Shown: piece after piece, positions 22,294-31,586 of the stretch
Numbering within the stretch: the first letter of the stretch is position 1
Layout: the number at the start of each line of letters is the position of its first letter
Source: Corynebacterium occultum
GTDB lineage: Bacteria; Actinomycetota; Actinomycetes; Mycobacteriales; Mycobacteriaceae
Direction of reading: 5' to 3'
Assembly (NCBI RefSeq): GCF_009734425.1
Contig: NZ_CP046455.1
Location: forward strand, 2,976,001-3,040,000
Length of the DNA stretch: 64,000 bases
Notes under the pieces: generated by a model
Database searches by the model: none
The model's input: only the letters and a program-made list of their open reading frames with translations
What the model was told of the DNA's origin: nothing
Translations under genes and position numbers: made by a program

Positions 22294-22731
22294 TCAGTCA
22301 TCCACTTCGATGACGGTGCCATCCGGGCGGATGTCCACCTCAATCCAGTCGAGATCGATCTCCCAGTAGTCGTCGTCCTCCCACTCCGCGGTGGCGCAAC
22401 CCTGTGCCACCGCATCGCTGACCTGCTGCTCACTGAAACCCTCTTCACGACGCTCCCGATCCCCCTCGCCGCTGTAACCGCTGACCTCGCAGGGGGCCGA
22501 GTTTCCCCGGGCCGCCTCCTCCCCACCATCATCCTCACGGGGTGGGGTGTTCTCAGCGACGCTCTCCGCTGGCGCCTGGGTGGGTTGCTCCTCGACCGTC
22601 TCAACCGGGGTGCTGATCGCTACGGTGCTGGTGCCGGGGTTGGGTCCCTCCGAACCGGCGCAACCGGTGAGAAAGAGCGCTGCAACTCCGCTGAGGGCAA
22701 TGATGGTGCCTCGGATGCCACTTCGGTTCAT
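22294..22731 (-). CDS. Putative lipoprotein with PepSY-like C-terminus
   Basis: A 145-residue exported protein. The start at 22731 follows AAAGGAAG; the open frame upstream lacks a ribosome site. Residues 1-24 are a lipoprotein signal with lipobox LTGC. An acidic, Pro/Thr-rich linker leads to a C-terminal region of about 60 residues (SDAVAQGCATAEW, then DLDWIEVDIRPDGTVIEVDD). The last part resembles half of a PepSY-type fold, with three alternating Asp-rich strands, but this is weak. Function is unknown; it is anchored to the outer face of the membrane. Confidence 0.7.
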   Translation of the reverse strand: MNRSGIRGTIIALSGVAALFLTGCAGSEGPNPGTSTVAISTPVETVEEQPTQAPAESVAENTPPREDDGGEEAARGNSAPCEVSGYSGEGDRERREEGFSEQQVSDAVAQGCATAEWEDDDYWEIDLDWIEVDIRPDGTVIEVDD

Positions 22732-22946
22732 GGTTCTTCCTTTCATCTCAACAGGGCACTGAACTGGCCTTTTTCTTATATTTCCCAGCTTAGGGAGGAA
22801 GCGCGGGGAGATTAAGGGCTTCGGGCCGATTCTGAATGAACTCTCATGTTTCCTTCTGTGGACATAGCCGAGAAGCAGCACCTGTCAGAGAAGCTTTTCC
22901 CTGAGATTTCCTGAGGTCTCCGCCCCGCCTCCCCTGGGGTCCGGCA

Positions 22947-22990
22947 ACAAAAAACCCGGCAGCCCCCTGCTTACAAGGGGGACTCCCGGG
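22947..22990 (-). terminator. Terminator of the GT87 gene pair
   Basis: Minus-strand stem CCGGGAGTCCCCC / GGGGGCTGCCGG with a nine-base loop, followed by GTTTTTTGTT. It is a clear rho-independent terminator 24 bases past the small membrane gene. Confidence 0.85.
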
Positions 22991-23013
22991 GATTTCCTCG
23001 AGGCTCAGCTGGC

Positions 23014-23205
23014 CTATCCGGGTGAGGTGGCGACGGTCACGGCAATGGTCACCGGCACCACGGTCACCAGAAGCAGTGCGATGATCAGCAGTGCGGTGAT
23101 CAGCACCTTCGACTTCTTGTACATGAATGCCGCGAAAGCTCCGCCGGTGCAGAGGAAGCCGATAAACACACTGGCCATGGTGATGATCATCCAGATGTCA
23201 GACAA
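23014..23205 (-). CDS. Small membrane protein, 63 residues
   Basis: The likely start is TTG at 23205, nine bases after AAGGAA, which overlaps the stop of the upstream GT87 gene; translation should be coupled. The ATG five codons later is the alternative. The product starts (M)SDIWMIITMASVFIGFL and has two membrane helices, about residues 4-26 and 33-57, joined by YKKSKV. Its place directly after the GT87 gene and before a strong terminator suggests it works with that protein, similar to Rv0052-side neighbours in mycobacteria. Function unknown. Confidence 0.62.
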   Translation of the reverse strand: MSDIWMIITMASVFIGFLCTGGAFAAFMYKKSKVLITALLIIALLLVTVVPVTIAVTVATSPG

Positions 23206-23218
23206 CTGCTCACGTTCC

Positions 23219-24883
23219 TTATTCCTTGAGGTTCCATTCCGAGGTCCGGCTGCCCGGCGCGCCGATATTTCCCGAGGCATCCGAGGCATCCGGGGTTTCT
23301 GAGCCGGCCCCACCTTCGATCTTTTCGGGGGCGTTCAGGGTTTCCGGGTTCTGCGGATCAGGTCGCGATGCTCCACCTGTTGCTTCCTCTTCATTCTTGC
23401 CCATGCCGCCGAGACGGAATCGATCGACCTGCCCGAAGGCTCCGGCGAGGGGGTCCAGTCCGTGGTGGGACTGGGACACCTTGTCTTCGATGCGGCCGAG
23501 CATCTGGAGCACAACGAGGACCATCATGGTGATGATGAGTCCGTCGCGGGTCAGGATGACCAGGTCGAGCATCCCGCCGGGCAGTCCCTTGTTGTCGGTG
23601 CCCATCATGTGGAGCATGAGGACGGGCCAGACGAGGGCGTCGACGATCATCCAGGTGAGCAGGAGTCGCCAGCGGGGCAGCGCGAGTACGGCGGGAATAA
23701 CGAGCCAGAGGGAGTACTGGGGGCTCCACACCTTATTCACCAGCAGGAAGGCTGCGACGATGAGGAAGATGAGCTCCGCGACGCGGGGGCGGCGTTGGAC
23801 GCTGATGCCGAAGATGGCGATGGCGAGGCAGGCGCCGATGAAGAGCAGCAGGGTGAGGGTGTTGAGGATGGTGGGTTCCCCACCACCGCTGTCGAAACCG
23901 GGCCATCCGGTGGTGCGGGAGATGACCGCGTAGATGGTGGTCCATTCCCAGCTGCGTTCCCGGTTGAGTCGGAGGAATTCATTCCAGGCGGCCGGGTAGG
24001 CGAGCATCACGGGGATGTTGACCAGGAGCCAGCTGATGATGGCGGCGCCCAGCATCTTGAGGAAGGGGCCCCAGGTGCGGTTGCGTACGGTCAGCACGAG
24101 GTAGGCGCCGAGGATGTAGAGGGGCCAGAGTTTGAAGGCGGTGCCCAGGCCGATGAGTATGCCGGCCCAGAGGGGATGGCCGCGTTTGACCGCGAGCACG
24201 GCACCGGCGACCGCCATGATGGAGGGGATGTCCCAGTTGGTGAAGGCGTGCATGATCACCAGGGGGGAGGCGGCGACGAGTACGACATCCCAGATCCGGT
24301 TGCCGGCGAGTTCGGCCATCATGCGGATGGTGATGACCCACATCAGGGACATGAAGGCTGCGGTGAGGGCGAAGTAGAAACCGGATTCGGGGATACTGTG
24401 TCCGGGGAGCAGGTCGATCACCGGGTAGAACACCCGGGTCAGGAAGCCCATGAGTCCCTGGAAGAGTCCGCCGAGGACGGGGTATTCCATGTAGCGGGTG
24501 AGGTCTCCCTCCTGCCAGGAGTAGGCGTAGGGGAAACCTCCTTCGTCGAGTCCGCGGGCACCGTAGAGGGGGACGATGTCGTTGTAGCAGAAGGAGGCGT
24601 ACTGCCGATTTCCGGACCAGTCCAGTCCGACCATCCCATCTTCCCCGCGGCTGCCGAGGGTGCAGTTCGCCTTGGCCAGGTAGCCGAAGGAGAGGAACAC
24701 CAGGGAGGTCAGGATCAGGGTGCGCAAGGGGGTCCACCAGGCCTGACGGCCGATACGGGCATGGTGTCCGAGGGGGCCACCGAGGAAGGTGATGAAGCCC
24801 CGGCTGATGCTTTCACTGTGGGCTGGTGAGACCCGTTGTTCGGGGTGTCCGATGTCCGGGGCGCTTGGTGGGCTGCTTGTCAT
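23219..24883 (-). CDS. GT87-type (DUF2029) membrane glycosyltransferase
   Basis: A 554-residue polytopic membrane protein with roughly ten hydrophobic helices, a cytosolic N-terminus and a charged C-terminal tail of about 100 residues rich in Glu, Pro and Gly. It matches the DUF2029/GT87 group, whose actinobacterial members use polyprenyl-phosphate sugars to build cell-envelope glycans. In mycobacteria the relative Rv0051 also lies between ponA1 and rpsF, so the order is conserved. The start at 24883 (MTSSPPSAPD) was chosen over the longer frame because GAGAAG precedes it. Sugar donor and acceptor are unknown. Confidence 0.78.
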   Translation of the reverse strand: MTSSPPSAPDIGHPEQRVSPAHSESISRGFITFLGGPLGHHARIGRQAWWTPLRTLILTSLVFLSFGYLAKANCTLGSRGEDGMVGLDWSGNRQYASFCYNDIVPLYGARGLDEGGFPYAYSWQEGDLTRYMEYPVLGGLFQGLMGFLTRVFYPVIDLLPGHSIPESGFYFALTAAFMSLMWVITIRMMAELAGNRIWDVVLVAASPLVIMHAFTNWDIPSIMAVAGAVLAVKRGHPLWAGILIGLGTAFKLWPLYILGAYLVLTVRNRTWGPFLKMLGAAIISWLLVNIPVMLAYPAAWNEFLRLNRERSWEWTTIYAVISRTTGWPGFDSGGGEPTILNTLTLLLFIGACLAIAIFGISVQRRPRVAELIFLIVAAFLLVNKVWSPQYSLWLVIPAVLALPRWRLLLTWMIVDALVWPVLMLHMMGTDNKGLPGGMLDLVILTRDGLIITMMVLVVLQMLGRIEDKVSQSHHGLDPLAGAFGQVDRFRLGGMGKNEEEATGGASRPDPQNPETLNAPEKIEGGAGSETPDASDASGNIGAPGSRTSEWNLKE

Positions 24884-25086
24884 CGCTGAGCTCTTCTCAC
24901 GTGGGGGACTCTCCTTGTGCTTGTTTTCCTCCCCCACCGGAGGTGCTGTTCCAGGGGGGCCACCGAGATTCGGTGAGCGAAAATATCCTTTCCTACCGTA
25001 GGCCAGCCGCTGAGTTCCCGGCGCGGCCATGGGGTAGCTCTCGCCCCCTGTGCTTTGCGACGCCCCGTGCCCTGCCCCTGAGCAGG

Positions 25087-25119
25087 CAAAAAGCGGCCCC
25101 TCCGAGGGAGGGACCGCTT
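25087..25119 (-). terminator. ponA terminator
   Basis: AAGCGG and CCGCTT close a stem with CTCC/GGAG inside, and leftwards it runs into TTTTTGCC. It begins nine bases after the ponA stop. Confidence 0.88.
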
Positions 25120-25127
25120 GATGTTCA

Positions 25128-27398
25128 TCAGGGTAGTGCCGGGATTTCTATCTCGGGGATCACCAGACCGGGGGCAATTTCGATGCCACCTTCATCCCCA
25201 CCGCCACCATCGTCTTCCGGTGCGGGGTTGCCACCACCGGTTTCAGGGGGTGCGGGGGCCGGTGCCGGAGCCGGTGCCGGTGCCAGGGATTCCTCGGGCG
25301 CCGGGGCCACTTCCTCGCTCTCGCTGGGGGCGGGGGCCGGAGCAACCGGTGCGACCGGGGCCGGGTTGTAGATCACCGGCGGCGGGACGTAGGCGTTGCC
25401 ATTGCTGACGCTGAGGCCGTTGCCCCAGTTGATGGGCTCGGGGTCCGGGAAGTACTCGATGGGCTCATCGACCAGGGAGTCATCGAGGATGTCCTTCCAG
25501 ATGTCGGTGGGCAGGCCCGCGCCGTACATGTTTCCGCCCCAGGGGGTGAAGATCGGGGTGTTGTCCTCGGTGCCGACCCACACGGAGGTGGCCAGCTGCG
25601 GGGTGGTGCCGACCATCCAGGCGTCGCGGTTGTAACCGGTGTCGCCGAGCTGGGTGGTGCCAGTCTTGGAGGCGGAGATACGGCCCCCGTCCAGGGCACC
25701 ACCGGAGTAGTCGGCGATGGGCTGCATGGCGTACATGAGGTTGTTGGCCACCGCCTCGGAGACACGGCGTTCGCCTTCCTGACCCTGGAATTCGTAGAGC
25801 ACTTCGCCGCTGCCGGTTTCCACACGCTCGACGAAGTGCGGCTGGTGCCAGACCCCTTCGTTAGCGAGGGTGGCCAGCGCGATGCTCATGTCGAGGGGGC
25901 GGGACTGGTACTGGCCGAGGATGATGCCCTCATAGGGGAGGTCACCGTTTTCGGTCAGGGTCTCCGGGATGCCGGGCAGGGAGGTGGCCATGCCCAGGGC
26001 GTGTGCCATGTCGGCGGTGTCCTGGGTTTCATTCTCCAGGTCCTGCTGCAGGCGGATGAAGCTGGTGTTGTGGGAGAACTTCAGGGCCTCGCCGATGGAG
26101 CAGTAGCCACAGGAGCCGCCGCCGACATTGGAGATGGTGATACCACCGGGGATGGTGACCGGGCCGGAGTCGTAGAGGGTGGACAGCGGGATGCCCTGCT
26201 GGAGAGCGGCGGCCAGGCCGAAGATCTTGAAGGTGGATCCGGTCTGCAGGCCGGCGTTGGCGTAGTCCCAGCCGGTGGCGTCCTCGCCACCGTAGTAGCC
26301 GCGGACCGCGCCGGTGTCGGGTTCCATGCTCACGGCGGCGGTGCGCAGGTTGTCGTTCTGGCCCTCCATGTTGGCGTTGACCGCTTCGACGGTGGCCGCC
26401 TGGACCTCCGGGTCGATGGTGGTGGTCACGATCAGACCCCGGGTGTTGACCTCATCCTCAGTGATGCCCACGCTCGCCAGCTCCGTCATGACCTGGTTCT
26501 TGATCAGGCCGTTGGGGCCGGTGGCTTCGGTGTACGCGGAGACGGTGGCCGGGTCGCGGGTCTCCGGATAATCCAGGGCAGCACGTTCCTCGGCACCGAG
26601 GGTGCCGATCTCGACCATGCCGTCGAGGACGTAGCTCCAGCGGGCCTGCGCGGCCTCCGGGTTGGTCCAGGGTTCCAGCTGGCTGGGCAGCTGGATGGAG
26701 GCGGCCAACACGGCTGCCTCATCGGGGCCCAGCTCAGTGACCGGCTTGTTGAAGTAGGCCTGGGCGGCAGCTTCCACACCATAGGCGTTACGGCCGAAGT
26801 AGACGGTGTTGAGGTAGGCACCGAGGATTTCGTCCTTGGACCATTCATTGGTCATCTTGACGGAGTAGACCAGCTCGCGGGCCTTGCGGACATAGGAGTG
26901 CTCATCACCGACCAGGGTCTTCTTGACGTACTGCTGGGTGATGGTGGAGCCACCGCCCGCGGAGGCATCACCGGTGATCTGGCCGATCACCGCGCGGGTG
27001 AAACCGGTGATGGAGAATCCGGGGTTGGTGTAGAACTCACGGTCCTCGGCGGCCAGCACGGCGTTCTTGACGTAGTCCGGGATTTCTTCGACGGACACCT
27101 GTCGGCGGTTACCCTCCGGAGGCACGATCCGGGCCAGCTCGGTGCTCGAGTCGGAGGCCATGATCTGGGAGACCTGGGGGGTGGGGAGTTCCTCTGGTTC
27201 CGGCACATCCACCATGACGTAGGCCGCCAGGAAGGCGCCTAGCGGGAGGAGGATCGCCAGGAGGACAGCACCGATCAGCGTGCGCCCCACCCAGGGGTTC
27301 CGCTGTTTCTTTTTCGCAGCCCGACTGCGCTTAGCGGGTTCGGTGGTTTTCCGCCCCGCAGTCGCGTCTGTGTTCTTTTCTGCCAACTTCAGTCCCAA
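25128..27398 (-). CDS. ponA: Class A penicillin-binding protein (PonA/PBP1)
   Basis: A 756-residue bifunctional cell-wall synthase. A cytosolic Lys/Arg-rich tail (1-38) precedes one membrane anchor (39-65). The glycosyltransferase domain has EDREFYTNPGFSITG and GGSTITQQYVKK. The transpeptidase domain has the serine motif GSTFK, SHNTSF and KTGTTQ. The last 110 residues are a Pro/Ala-rich extracellular tail with PAPAPAP repeats and a Gly-rich end. The start is a TTG; a second TTG four codons later is possible. It lies beside a DUF5318 gene as in mycobacteria (Rv0049/Rv0050). It polymerises and cross-links peptidoglycan. Confidence 0.94.
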   Translation of the reverse strand: MGLKLAEKNTDATAGRKTTEPAKRSRAAKKKQRNPWVGRTLIGAVLLAILLPLGAFLAAYVMVDVPEPEELPTPQVSQIMASDSSTELARIVPPEGNRRQVSVEEIPDYVKNAVLAAEDREFYTNPGFSITGFTRAVIGQITGDASAGGGSTITQQYVKKTLVGDEHSYVRKARELVYSVKMTNEWSKDEILGAYLNTVYFGRNAYGVEAAAQAYFNKPVTELGPDEAAVLAASIQLPSQLEPWTNPEAAQARWSYVLDGMVEIGTLGAEERAALDYPETRDPATVSAYTEATGPNGLIKNQVMTELASVGITEDEVNTRGLIVTTTIDPEVQAATVEAVNANMEGQNDNLRTAAVSMEPDTGAVRGYYGGEDATGWDYANAGLQTGSTFKIFGLAAALQQGIPLSTLYDSGPVTIPGGITISNVGGGSCGYCSIGEALKFSHNTSFIRLQQDLENETQDTADMAHALGMATSLPGIPETLTENGDLPYEGIILGQYQSRPLDMSIALATLANEGVWHQPHFVERVETGSGEVLYEFQGQEGERRVSEAVANNLMYAMQPIADYSGGALDGGRISASKTGTTQLGDTGYNRDAWMVGTTPQLATSVWVGTEDNTPIFTPWGGNMYGAGLPTDIWKDILDDSLVDEPIEYFPDPEPINWGNGLSVSNGNAYVPPPVIYNPAPVAPVAPAPAPSESEEVAPAPEESLAPAPAPAPAPAPPETGGGNPAPEDDGGGGDEGGIEIAPGLVIPEIEIPALP

Positions 27399-27497
27399 TC
27401 ATCGATGTTGCTAACTGAGGAGCACACTACTGTGTGTCAGTGCTTCGTGGAAACCTGAAAACACCTGGAAACTGTGCTGAAGCTGCACGGATATCTC

Positions 27498-27860
27498 TCA
27501 GGTGGCGGAGGCGCTGACCTCTCGCAGCAGGTGATTCCAGCGGCATACGGGGCAAACCTCAACGGTGTGCACCCGCAATTCCCGCCCGGTGGATACGATC
27601 TCTTCGATCTCCGCCGCACTTCGGGCAGTTCCGGACATCCGACCGAGTCCGTCTCCGTGGATCCACAGCACCTCTCGGAGCTGATCGGACTCACAGACGG
27701 GACAGGACCCGGTGGCTGGGGTGCCGTGATAGCGCGCCGCGGTGACCAGGAGAAAATCTGCGTCGCAGACCGTGTCCCGGGTGACCGCCCCCGCACGCCA
27801 GCGTGCCAGCAGGTTACGTTTCTCCCACTGGTGACTGATCTCATTGCGATAAACGACCAC
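27498..27860 (-). CDS. DUF5318 family protein
   Basis: A 120-residue cytosolic protein starting MVVYRNEISHQWEKRN. It has two CPVC knuckles (GSCPVCESD and VEVCPVCRWNHL) that probably bind one zinc ion. The start at 27860 was taken because a TAGACT box ends six bases before this GTG, the spacing of a leaderless transcript; the GTG two codons earlier would overlap the promoter. The family is found next to ponA in actinobacteria (Rv0049) and its function is unknown. Confidence 0.83.
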   Translation of the reverse strand: MVVYRNEISHQWEKRNLLARWRAGAVTRDTVCDADFLLVTAARYHGTPATGSCPVCESDQLREVLWIHGDGLGRMSGTARSAAEIEEIVSTGRELRVHTVEVCPVCRWNHLLREVSASAT

Positions 27861-27949
27861 CCGCACAGTCTAACGCACCCCAGGCACCCCCGGACCCGGC
27901 TTCGGGAGCCGGGGGCAGGGGGGCGTCGCCAAGCGGGTTTCCTCCCTGC

Positions 27950-27981
27950 TTGATCGATCAACCCTGCTACTTGATCGATCA
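27950..27981. promoter_or_regulatory. Tandem palindromes upstream of ino1 (IpsA-like sites)
   Basis: TTGATCGATCAA at 27950-27961 and TTGATCGATCA at 27971-27981 are two copies of the same palindrome, 21 bases apart, i.e. on the same face of the helix. They lie 39 and 59 bases upstream of the -10 box TATGGT (28020-28025) of ino1. The central CG fits LacI-type operators. In C. glutamicum the LacI-type regulator IpsA activates ino1, so these are its likely sites. Confidence 0.6.
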
Positions 27982-28094
27982 CGTCCGGCGCCTGGGCCTG
28001 TCCCGCAAGCTGGTGAACCTATGGTGAGGGCAATGAGGGTGCCGCCCTGATGCGGGCATCCCCACACAATAAACATTGAAGGAGTCAAGAGACC

Positions 28095-29192
28095 GTGAGT
28101 GAAACAAAGATCCGGGTCGCCATTGCCGGTGTGGGTAACTGCGCCACCTCGCTGGTGCAGGGAGTCGAGTTCTACCGGAACACTCCCCCCGGAGAGAAGG
28201 TCCCGGGTCTGATGCACGTCCAGTTCGGTGACTACCACGTCAGTGACGTTGAGTTCGTCGCCGCTTTCGATGTGGATGCCGCGAAGGTGGGCCAGGACCT
28301 GGCCGTCGCCCTGGAGGCCTCCGAGAACTGCACCATCAAGATCGCCGATGTCCCCACCACCGGGGTCACCGTCCAGCGGGGCCCGACCCTCGACGGCCTG
28401 GGCACCCACTACCGAGAAGCCGTCACCGAGTCCGAGGCTGATCCGGTCGACGTGGTGCAGGTACTGAAGGACGCCAAGGTCGACGTCCTGGTCTCCTACC
28501 TGCCGGTCGGTTCCGAGCAGGCCGATAAGTTCTACGCCCAGGCCGCCATCGACGCCGGTGTCGCCTTCGTCAACGCCCTGCCCGTCTTCATCGCCTCCGA
28601 CCCAGAGTGGGCCGAGAAGTTCCGCGCGGCCGGTGTCCCCATCGTCGGTGATGACATCAAGTCCCAGGTCGGTGCGACCATCACCCACCGTGTGATGGCC
28701 AAGCTCTTCGAGGATCGGGGGGTCCGCCTGGACCGCACCATGCAGCTGAACGTGGGCGGCAACATGGACTTCAAGAACATGCTCGACCGGGACCGCCTGG
28801 AGTCCAAGAAGATCTCCAAGACCCAGGCCGTCACCTCCAACCTGAAGGATGGTCCCCTGGCCGGCAAGGTCGAGGACCGCAATGTCCACATCGGCCCCTC
28901 CGATTACGTCGCCTGGCTCGATGACCGCAAGTGGGCCTATGTCCGCCTGGAGGGCACCGCTTTCGGTGAGGTGCCGCTGAACCTGGAGTACAAGCTCGAG
29001 GTGTGGGATTCACCCAACTCCGCCGGCATCATCATCGACGCCGTCCGGGCCGCCAAGATCGCCCTGGACCGTGGCCTGGGTGGGCCCATCCTGCCGGCCA
29101 GCGCCTACCTGATGAAATCCCCGCCGGTTCAGCTCGGCGACGACCAGGCACGCACGGAGCTGGAGGCCTTCATCATCGGGGCAGAGGACTAG
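28095..29192 (+). CDS. ino1: Inositol-3-phosphate synthase
   Basis: A 365-residue enzyme that converts glucose 6-phosphate to 1D-myo-inositol 3-phosphate with NAD as a cycling cofactor. The NAD site is [14 protein letters not shown] at the N-terminus; the conserved [16 protein letters not shown] and [11 protein letters not shown] segments of the actinobacterial short form follow. The start is GTG at 28095, after GAAGGAG. The product feeds phosphatidylinositol, its mannosides and mycothiol. The gene is probably monocistronic and controlled through the tandem palindromes upstream. Confidence 0.95.
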   Translation: MSETKIRVAIAGVGNCATSLVQGVEFYRNTPPGEKVPGLMHVQFGDYHVSDVEFVAAFDVDAAKVGQDLAVALEASENCTIKIADVPTTGVTVQRGPTLDGLGTHYREAVTESEADPVDVVQVLKDAKVDVLVSYLPVGSEQADKFYAQAAIDAGVAFVNALPVFIASDPEWAEKFRAAGVPIVGDDIKSQVGATITHRVMAKLFEDRGVRLDRTMQLNVGGNMDFKNMLDRDRLESKKISKTQAVTSNLKDGPLAGKVEDRNVHIGPSDYVAWLDDRKWAYVRLEGTAFGEVPLNLEYKLEVWDSPNSAGIIIDAVRAAKIALDRGLGGPILPASAYLMKSPPVQLGDDQARTELEAFIIGAED

Positions 29193-29366
29193 AAAACCTG
29201 GTTTCCAGGCCTGGTGACCCCATTTTCAGCGTCACCCGAAAAGGCTGTGAGCACTGGTTTCACCCTTTTGGGGGGCGCTGAATGTGTGCTGGGACAAGCT
29301 TTGAAAGTGAGTGGGTTGCCTACCACATACTTAGGCGGACATAACAGTTTTACCCCCCATGCAGGC

Positions 29367-29372
29367 TAGGCT
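29367..29372 (+). promoter_or_regulatory. Leaderless -10 box of the MarR gene
   Basis: TAGGCT ends seven bases before the ATG at 29380, so the mRNA would begin at or next to the start codon. A dyad GCCTA (29318-29322) / TAGGC (29332-29336) lies just upstream of the expected -35 region and may be an operator. Confidence 0.5.
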
Positions 29373-29379
29373 GAGATGC

Positions 29380-29841
29380 ATGAATTCTCCCACCCCCGAG
29401 GAAGTCGCACGTCGGATCCGCCCCGCGCTCACGAAGCTCTACGTCATGTACTTCCGACTTTCAGAGCAATCTTCGTTGACCGGCCCGCAGCTCTCCCTCA
29501 TGACCCGACTGCAGGAAAACGGTGCCTCCCGCATCAGCCACCTGGCGAAGATGGAGGGCATCCGCATGCCCACCGCCTCCAATGCGCTGCACCAGCTGGA
29601 GCAGCGCGGCATGGTTGACCGCATCCGTGACACCACCGACCGTCGTGGTGTCCTGGTCACCCTCACCGACCTCGGTGCCACCGAACTGAAGCGGGTCGGT
29701 GAGGAACGCACCAAGTATCTCGCCGAGATGTTGAGCACCCTCGACGACAAGCACCTGGCGAAGGCTGATGACCTCTCCGAGCTCATCAATACCCTCGCTG
29801 AGACCTATGGCACGGTCGCAAATTCGGAGAAAACGAACTAA
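29380..29841 (+). CDS. MarR-family regulator (MalR-like)
   Basis: A 153-residue winged-helix protein. Recognition region RISHLAKMEGIRMPTASNALHQLEQRGMVDRIRDTTDRRGVLVTLT has the DxRxxxVxLT wing of MarR proteins, flanked by helices for dimerisation. The ATG at 29380 was chosen because it fits the leaderless -10 box. Its place between ino1/ponA and a universal stress protein gene matches MalR of C. glutamicum, a regulator of stress-linked cell-envelope genes, so orthology is likely but unproven. The next gene starts 70 bases downstream and may be co-transcribed. Confidence 0.85.
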   Translation: MNSPTPEEVARRIRPALTKLYVMYFRLSEQSSLTGPQLSLMTRLQENGASRISHLAKMEGIRMPTASNALHQLEQRGMVDRIRDTTDRRGVLVTLTDLGATELKRVGEERTKYLAEMLSTLDDKHLAKADDLSELINTLAETYGTVANSEKTN

Positions 29842-29911
29842 GAGGCCATAATTGGGGTTGAATCACCTGAACCCCGACCTTCTTGCACCTCTGATCTGAA
29901 CTCCGCCAGGA

Positions 29912-30865
29912 ATGCCGAACATCGAAACGTACTCTCAGGACCCCAATGACACGCTGCGTGTCCTCGTCGCTTGGCGCCCAGATGGGCGCGGCTCCGAAAG
30001 CCTCGAGTTCGCCGCCTGGCTGGGTCGAACCACCCAGATCCAGGTCCGGGTCGCAACCACCTTCCTGCGCCCCTGGCCCGCAACTTCCTTGGGCAAGCTC
30101 GGTGGCAAGTACCGCAAGTGGATCGAGCGGGAGGCCGCGGCCTGTGAAACCAAGGTCCGCAAGGCCCTGAAGTCCGTGGGCCTGCCCGAGGAATGCTGGG
30201 ATGAGCAGATCTCCGTCTTCTCTGACGGCCCCTCCGAGGCGGTGTTACTGACCCAGGCCGCCAATGACTTCAATGCCGACCTGATGCTCCTGGGTTCCAG
30301 CTCCACCGCCCCCAAGGGACGTTTCCTGGCTGGCTCCACCGCAGATACGCTGCTGCACTCCTCGCCGCAGCTGCTGGGTCTGGTACCGCGCTCCCCCAAG
30401 CTCTCCAAACGGGGCGTCACCCGCATCAATTTTGCCCACCTGGGTGAGAACCCGGAGGAGAACAGCAGTCTCTTCTTCGCCGCAGACCTGGCCTCCCGCT
30501 GGGATATCCCACTGCGGATCCTGGCCTTCTCCCCCGGCGGGCTGACCTCCAGCACCGCCAGCGATCAGCTGGACCTGAGCACCCATCTGACGGTGGAGTG
30601 GCGGGAACATTCCCTCGCCATGCTGGACCGCTCCCGGGACGCGGTGATGGACCACTGGCCCGAGCTGAGCGTGGAAACCGATATCGGCTCCGGCTCCGGC
30701 TGGGCCGGGGCGGTGGATGCCCTGAAGTGGAAGAAGGGCGACCTGCTCTGCCTCGGCTCGACCCCGCCCGGCCCCATCGAGCGGGTTTTCCTCGGCTCCA
30801 CCGCAACTGAGGTGCTCTCCCATGTACAGGTGCCGGTGATCGTTCACCCGGTGCGCAAGCACTGA
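29912..30865 (+). CDS. Universal stress protein, two Usp domains
   Basis: A 317-residue protein of two tandem Usp folds, residues 12-150 and 168-315. The second keeps the nucleotide-binding pattern near the C-terminus (CLGSTPPGPIERVFLGSTATEVLSHVQVPVIVHP); the first has the related LLGSSSTAPKGRFLAGSTADTLLHSS. ATP binding is therefore likely. It follows the MarR regulator in the same direction and is probably part of its regulon or transcript. Its molecular role is not known. The ATG at 29912 has only a weak CAGGA ahead of it. Confidence 0.85.
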   Translation: MPNIETYSQDPNDTLRVLVAWRPDGRGSESLEFAAWLGRTTQIQVRVATTFLRPWPATSLGKLGGKYRKWIEREAAACETKVRKALKSVGLPEECWDEQISVFSDGPSEAVLLTQAANDFNADLMLLGSSSTAPKGRFLAGSTADTLLHSSPQLLGLVPRSPKLSKRGVTRINFAHLGENPEENSSLFFAADLASRWDIPLRILAFSPGGLTSSTASDQLDLSTHLTVEWREHSLAMLDRSRDAVMDHWPELSVETDIGSGSGWAGAVDALKWKKGDLLCLGSTPPGPIERVFLGSTATEVLSHVQVPVIVHPVRKH

Positions 30866-30889
30866 CCCACAGCTGAGAGAGGTCCCACC

Positions 30890-31540
30890 ATGTCCATCAC
30901 CCCACACGCCTTCGTCACCGGAGCCAGCGGAGGTGTCGGCCGGGAGATTGTGGCCCGGCTGCTGGCCCGCGGCTGGCGGGTGACCGCCCAGTACCGCAGC
31001 AGCCCAGGCACCGCGGCCGCCACCTGGTGGCAGGCGGACTTCACCCGCCCCCTGCCACCCCTGGAGATGCCGGAGCGTCTCGACGCCCTGATCCACTGCG
31101 CAGGGGTCGCCCCCGTCGGCCCCACCCAGCACTTCGGGCGGGAGGTGTGGGAGGAAACCATGGCTGTCAACCTGCACGCCCCGGTGGACCTCAGCAACCG
31201 GCTGCTGCCGGCACTCAAAGCCGCCCGCGGACATGTCATCTACATCAACTCCGGGGCCGGGCAGCACACCCGCCCGGAGTGGACCCTCTACTCGGCCAGC
31301 AAATTCGCCGCCCGGGCCTGGTGCGATGGATTGCGTGGGGAAAACCCCGAGATCCGGGTCACCTCGGTGTACCCCGGTCGGATCGCCACCGAAATGCAGC
31401 GTCGTATCGTCGGCGAACTGGGGCAGGCCTGGGAGCCGGAGAGTTTCCTCAGTCCCGGCACCGTGGCGGAGACGATCCTCAACGCCCTGGAAACCCCCGG
31501 TGATGCCCATCCCACCGAGATCACTCTGCGTCCCCGTTAA
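30890..31540 (+). CDS. Short-chain dehydrogenase/reductase
   Basis: A 216-residue SDR with the cofactor motif TGASGGVG at residues 10-17, LIHCAG in place of NNAG, and the catalytic Ser (INSGAG) and YSASK. It is slightly shorter than classical SDRs but keeps the full active site. A GAGAGG site precedes the ATG, 24 bases after the stress protein stop, so it may share that transcript. The substrate cannot be told from the sequence. Confidence 0.85.
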   Translation: MSITPHAFVTGASGGVGREIVARLLARGWRVTAQYRSSPGTAAATWWQADFTRPLPPLEMPERLDALIHCAGVAPVGPTQHFGREVWEETMAVNLHAPVDLSNRLLPALKAARGHVIYINSGAGQHTRPEWTLYSASKFAARAWCDGLRGENPEIRVTSVYPGRIATEMQRRIVGELGQAWEPESFLSPGTVAETILNALETPGDAHPTEITLRPR

Positions 31541-31586
31541 GGTGCGCGTACTAGAGTGAGAACTCAAGAAAGGTGGTGGTCCACAC

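Noticed and set aside
23462..24829. 455-codon plus-strand frame opposite the GT87 gene
   Set aside because: The acidic, repetitive product is the antisense image of hydrophobic membrane helices; there is no ribosome site.
25836..27242. 468-codon plus-strand frame opposite ponA
   Set aside because: ponA has all its motifs on the other strand and the frame shows no family features.
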